From Methylotenera sp. (lineage in GTDB: Bacteria > Pseudomonadota > Gammaproteobacteria > Burkholderiales > Methylophilaceae): a stretch of DNA of 64,000 nucleotides. Below, piece after piece: positions 63,005-64,000 of this stretch. Position 1 is the first letter of the stretch; each line of letters begins with the position of its first letter. The stretch spans positions 145,640-209,639 of the forward strand of contig JABFRQ010000002.1 of the NCBI GenBank assembly GCA_013141075.1. The letters are read 5' to 3'. The notes below the pieces were generated by a model. The model was given only the letters and a program-made list of their open reading frames with translations. It made no database searches and was not told the DNA's origin. Both the position numbers and the translations under genes were made by a program.

Positions 63005-63185
63005 TGAGACCAGTGCCAGCAAAATCATGAAGGCTACTTAACCGTTGGCTTTTTTTATAATCATGTTGAATCTAAGAAAGCATTGGTGGCTGAATGCCTA
63101 GCCCATGCAAAAGCATATATGCAGAAATTATGGGATTTGATATTTTTATTAAAAACTGTAGCACTTTTCACTTCGTGCAAACATC
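63005..63185 (+). pseudogene. Frameshifted remnant of a second TetR-family gene
   Basis: In the + strand, one frame reads SASKIMKA (63013-63036) and the next, shifted frame reads YLTVGFFYNHVESKKALVAE, then CLAHAKAYMQKLW (from 63032), together reproducing the TetR helix-turn-helix pattern (IMKxAGLTVGGFYxHFxSKxALLAE). The beginning of the gene and the ligand-binding domain are missing. It is a distinct paralogue, on the opposite strand from the intact tetR. Confidence 0.75.
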
Positions 63186-63205
63186 TCTAATTCACCCCTT
63201 TTAAT

Positions 63206-63919
63206 TTATTCACTTTCAGTAAAGTTGCTTTCAATCTTCTTCCACACACTGCCGCCCGATTTATCTAAACCCACCAAGTAATTTTCATGGTCAGTAAGTT
63301 CAGTCTCGTTAGCGCGTTTAATCAGCAGCGGTTGCGCATTATTTTGCAAAGTTGATTCAGCGCTAATGCTATAAGGCGTTTCAAGCTCCATCATCAAGCT
63401 ATTTTGGCCGCGCGTCATGGCCATATACACGTCGGCCAACAACTCCGCATCTAACAACGCGCCGTGCAAAGTGCGGCGTGAGTTATCAATACCAAAGTGC
63501 TTGCAAAGCGCATCTAAACTATTGCGCTGACCTGGCCGCGACTCTTTAGCCATCTTGAGCGTATCGGTAATTTTTGCCGCAATATTTTCAATCGGCGGAT
63601 GGTCAATCAAACCCAGTTCGCGGTTTAAAAACCCCACATCAAAAGGTGCGTTGTGCATAATGAGTTCAGCATCTGCAACAAACGCAATCAACTCTTTTAC
63701 AATATCGGCAAAGCGCGGTTTATCTTGCAAAAACTCTAACGAAATACCGTGTACTTCTTGTGCGCCTTGGTCAATTTCACGATCTGGGTTCAGATAATAA
63801 TGAAAATGCTGCTTGGTTTGGCGACGATTCACTACCTCAACCGCGGCAATTTCAATCACACGGTGACCTTGCGCATGGTACAAACCCGTAGTTTCAGTAT
63901 CTAAAAATATTTGTCTCAT
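63206..63919 (-). CDS. dnaQ: DNA polymerase III epsilon subunit (proofreading exonuclease)
   Basis: 237 residues, DEDDh exonuclease: ExoI FLDTETTGLYHAQGHRVIEIAAVE, ExoII IMHNAPFDVGFLN, ExoIII TLHGALLDAELLADVY. The C-terminal ~50 residues (LLIKRANETELTDHENYL... SGGSVWKKIES) contain the alpha-subunit-binding tail typical of DnaQ. It provides 3'-5' proofreading for the replicative polymerase. It follows rnhA by 9 bases; the rnhA-dnaQ pair is conserved in proteobacteria. Confidence 0.96.
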   Translation of the reverse strand: MRQIFLDTETTGLYHAQGHRVIEIAAVEVVNRRQTKQHFHYYLNPDREIDQGAQEVHGISLEFLQDKPRFADIVKELIAFVADAELIMHNAPFDVGFLNRELGLIDHPPIENIAAKITDTLKMAKESRPGQRNSLDALCKHFGIDNSRRTLHGALLDAELLADVYMAMTRGQNSLMMELETPYSISAESTLQNNAQPLLIKRANETELTDHENYLVGLDKSGGSVWKKIESNFTESE

Positions 63920-63928
63920 ATTGCGTCC

Positions 63929-64000
63929 TTAACCTTGCAAAATTTGTTCTACACCCTTATTCGCCAACATATCAGCACGCTCGTTGCCAGCATTGCCCGC
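63929..64000 (-). CDS. rnhA: Ribonuclease HI, C-terminal end (cut by window edge)
   Basis: The last 23 codons plus stop: AGNAGNERADMLANKGVEQI and a short LQG tail. This is the C-terminal helix region of RNase HI (GHAGNERADELA). The remainder lies beyond the edge. Directly upstream of dnaQ. Confidence 0.88.
   Translation of the reverse strand, partial: AGNAGNERADMLANKGVEQILQG

Overview
The window reads as chromosome of a low-GC betaproteobacterial methylotroph, most likely a Methylotenera-like member of the Methylophilaceae (inference from gene content and order, not from a search). The main reasons are a complete formylmethanofuran dehydrogenase/formyltransferase set (fhcB, fhcA, fhcD, fhcC), which marks tetrahydromethanopterin-linked C1 oxidation, and the proteobacterial thrS-infC-rpmI-rplT-pheS-pheT-ihfA block. 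tRNA, translation and cell-wall genes are otherwise ordinary, and no plasmid, prophage or CRISPR is visible.

Layout. 1-3950: a copper-type P-ATPase (cut by the window edge) and a leftward run of small envelope/stress genes (YqjD/YqjE/YqjK, DUF2892, an Ala/Lys-rich exported protein, DUF2934). 4359-8873: a FixL/FixJ-like two-component pair followed by a nitroreductase, a universal stress protein and a beta-CASP RNase, resembling a low-oxygen/energy-stress module. 8992-13999: nnrD, then a complete D-alanine catabolic locus (dadR divergent from dadA-dadX-ridA). 14408-24755: an amine region with patD, a potF-like binding protein broken by one in-frame stop, a MASE1-GGDEF-EAL protein, a PuuR-like repressor, omega-amino acid:pyruvate aminotransferase, (methyl)malonate-semialdehyde dehydrogenase and a PuuA-like glutamine synthetase homologue. 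24787-33934: rlmF, tRNA-Pro and the leftward translation operon. 34122-39232: the fhc operon, with an FMN-binding-fold gene between fhcA and fhcD. 39304-47068: trhO, an adenylate cyclase, both N-degron transferases (aat, bpt), small proteins, tRNA-Arg, a peroxiredoxin and a diguanylate cyclase. 47157-59938: tRNA-Leu, secG, tpiA, a PAS-GGDEF-EAL-CZB protein, ycaO, a YhcH protein, an mnmC2-only oxidoreductase, an O-GlcNAc-transferase-like protein, pilU, an EamA transporter and dapC. 59991-63200: a patch of gene debris (two alcohol dehydrogenase tails, half a ferredoxin gene, a frameshifted TetR remnant) around a tetR-SDR-SnoaL unit. 63206-64000: dnaQ and the end of rnhA.

The least expected signal is at the DNA level. 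An imperfect palindromic repeat of about 40 bp (arms like ATGCYCTG and CAGRGCAT around a CCGCATGGATACTG core) occurs at least eight times. Some copies lie between genes, two of them placed as terminators. Three lie inside reading frames (dadA C-terminus, fhcB, trhO) without breaking them. A second, unrelated palindromic element of 72 bp forms the linker between the TPR and catalytic domains of the O-GlcNAc-transferase-like protein. The most interesting gene-level observation is the FMN-binding-like gene inside the fhc operon. The potF nonsense codon, the ATA start of infC, a matched pair of TetR operators and an unexplained leftward terminator at 14046-14077 also deserve attention.
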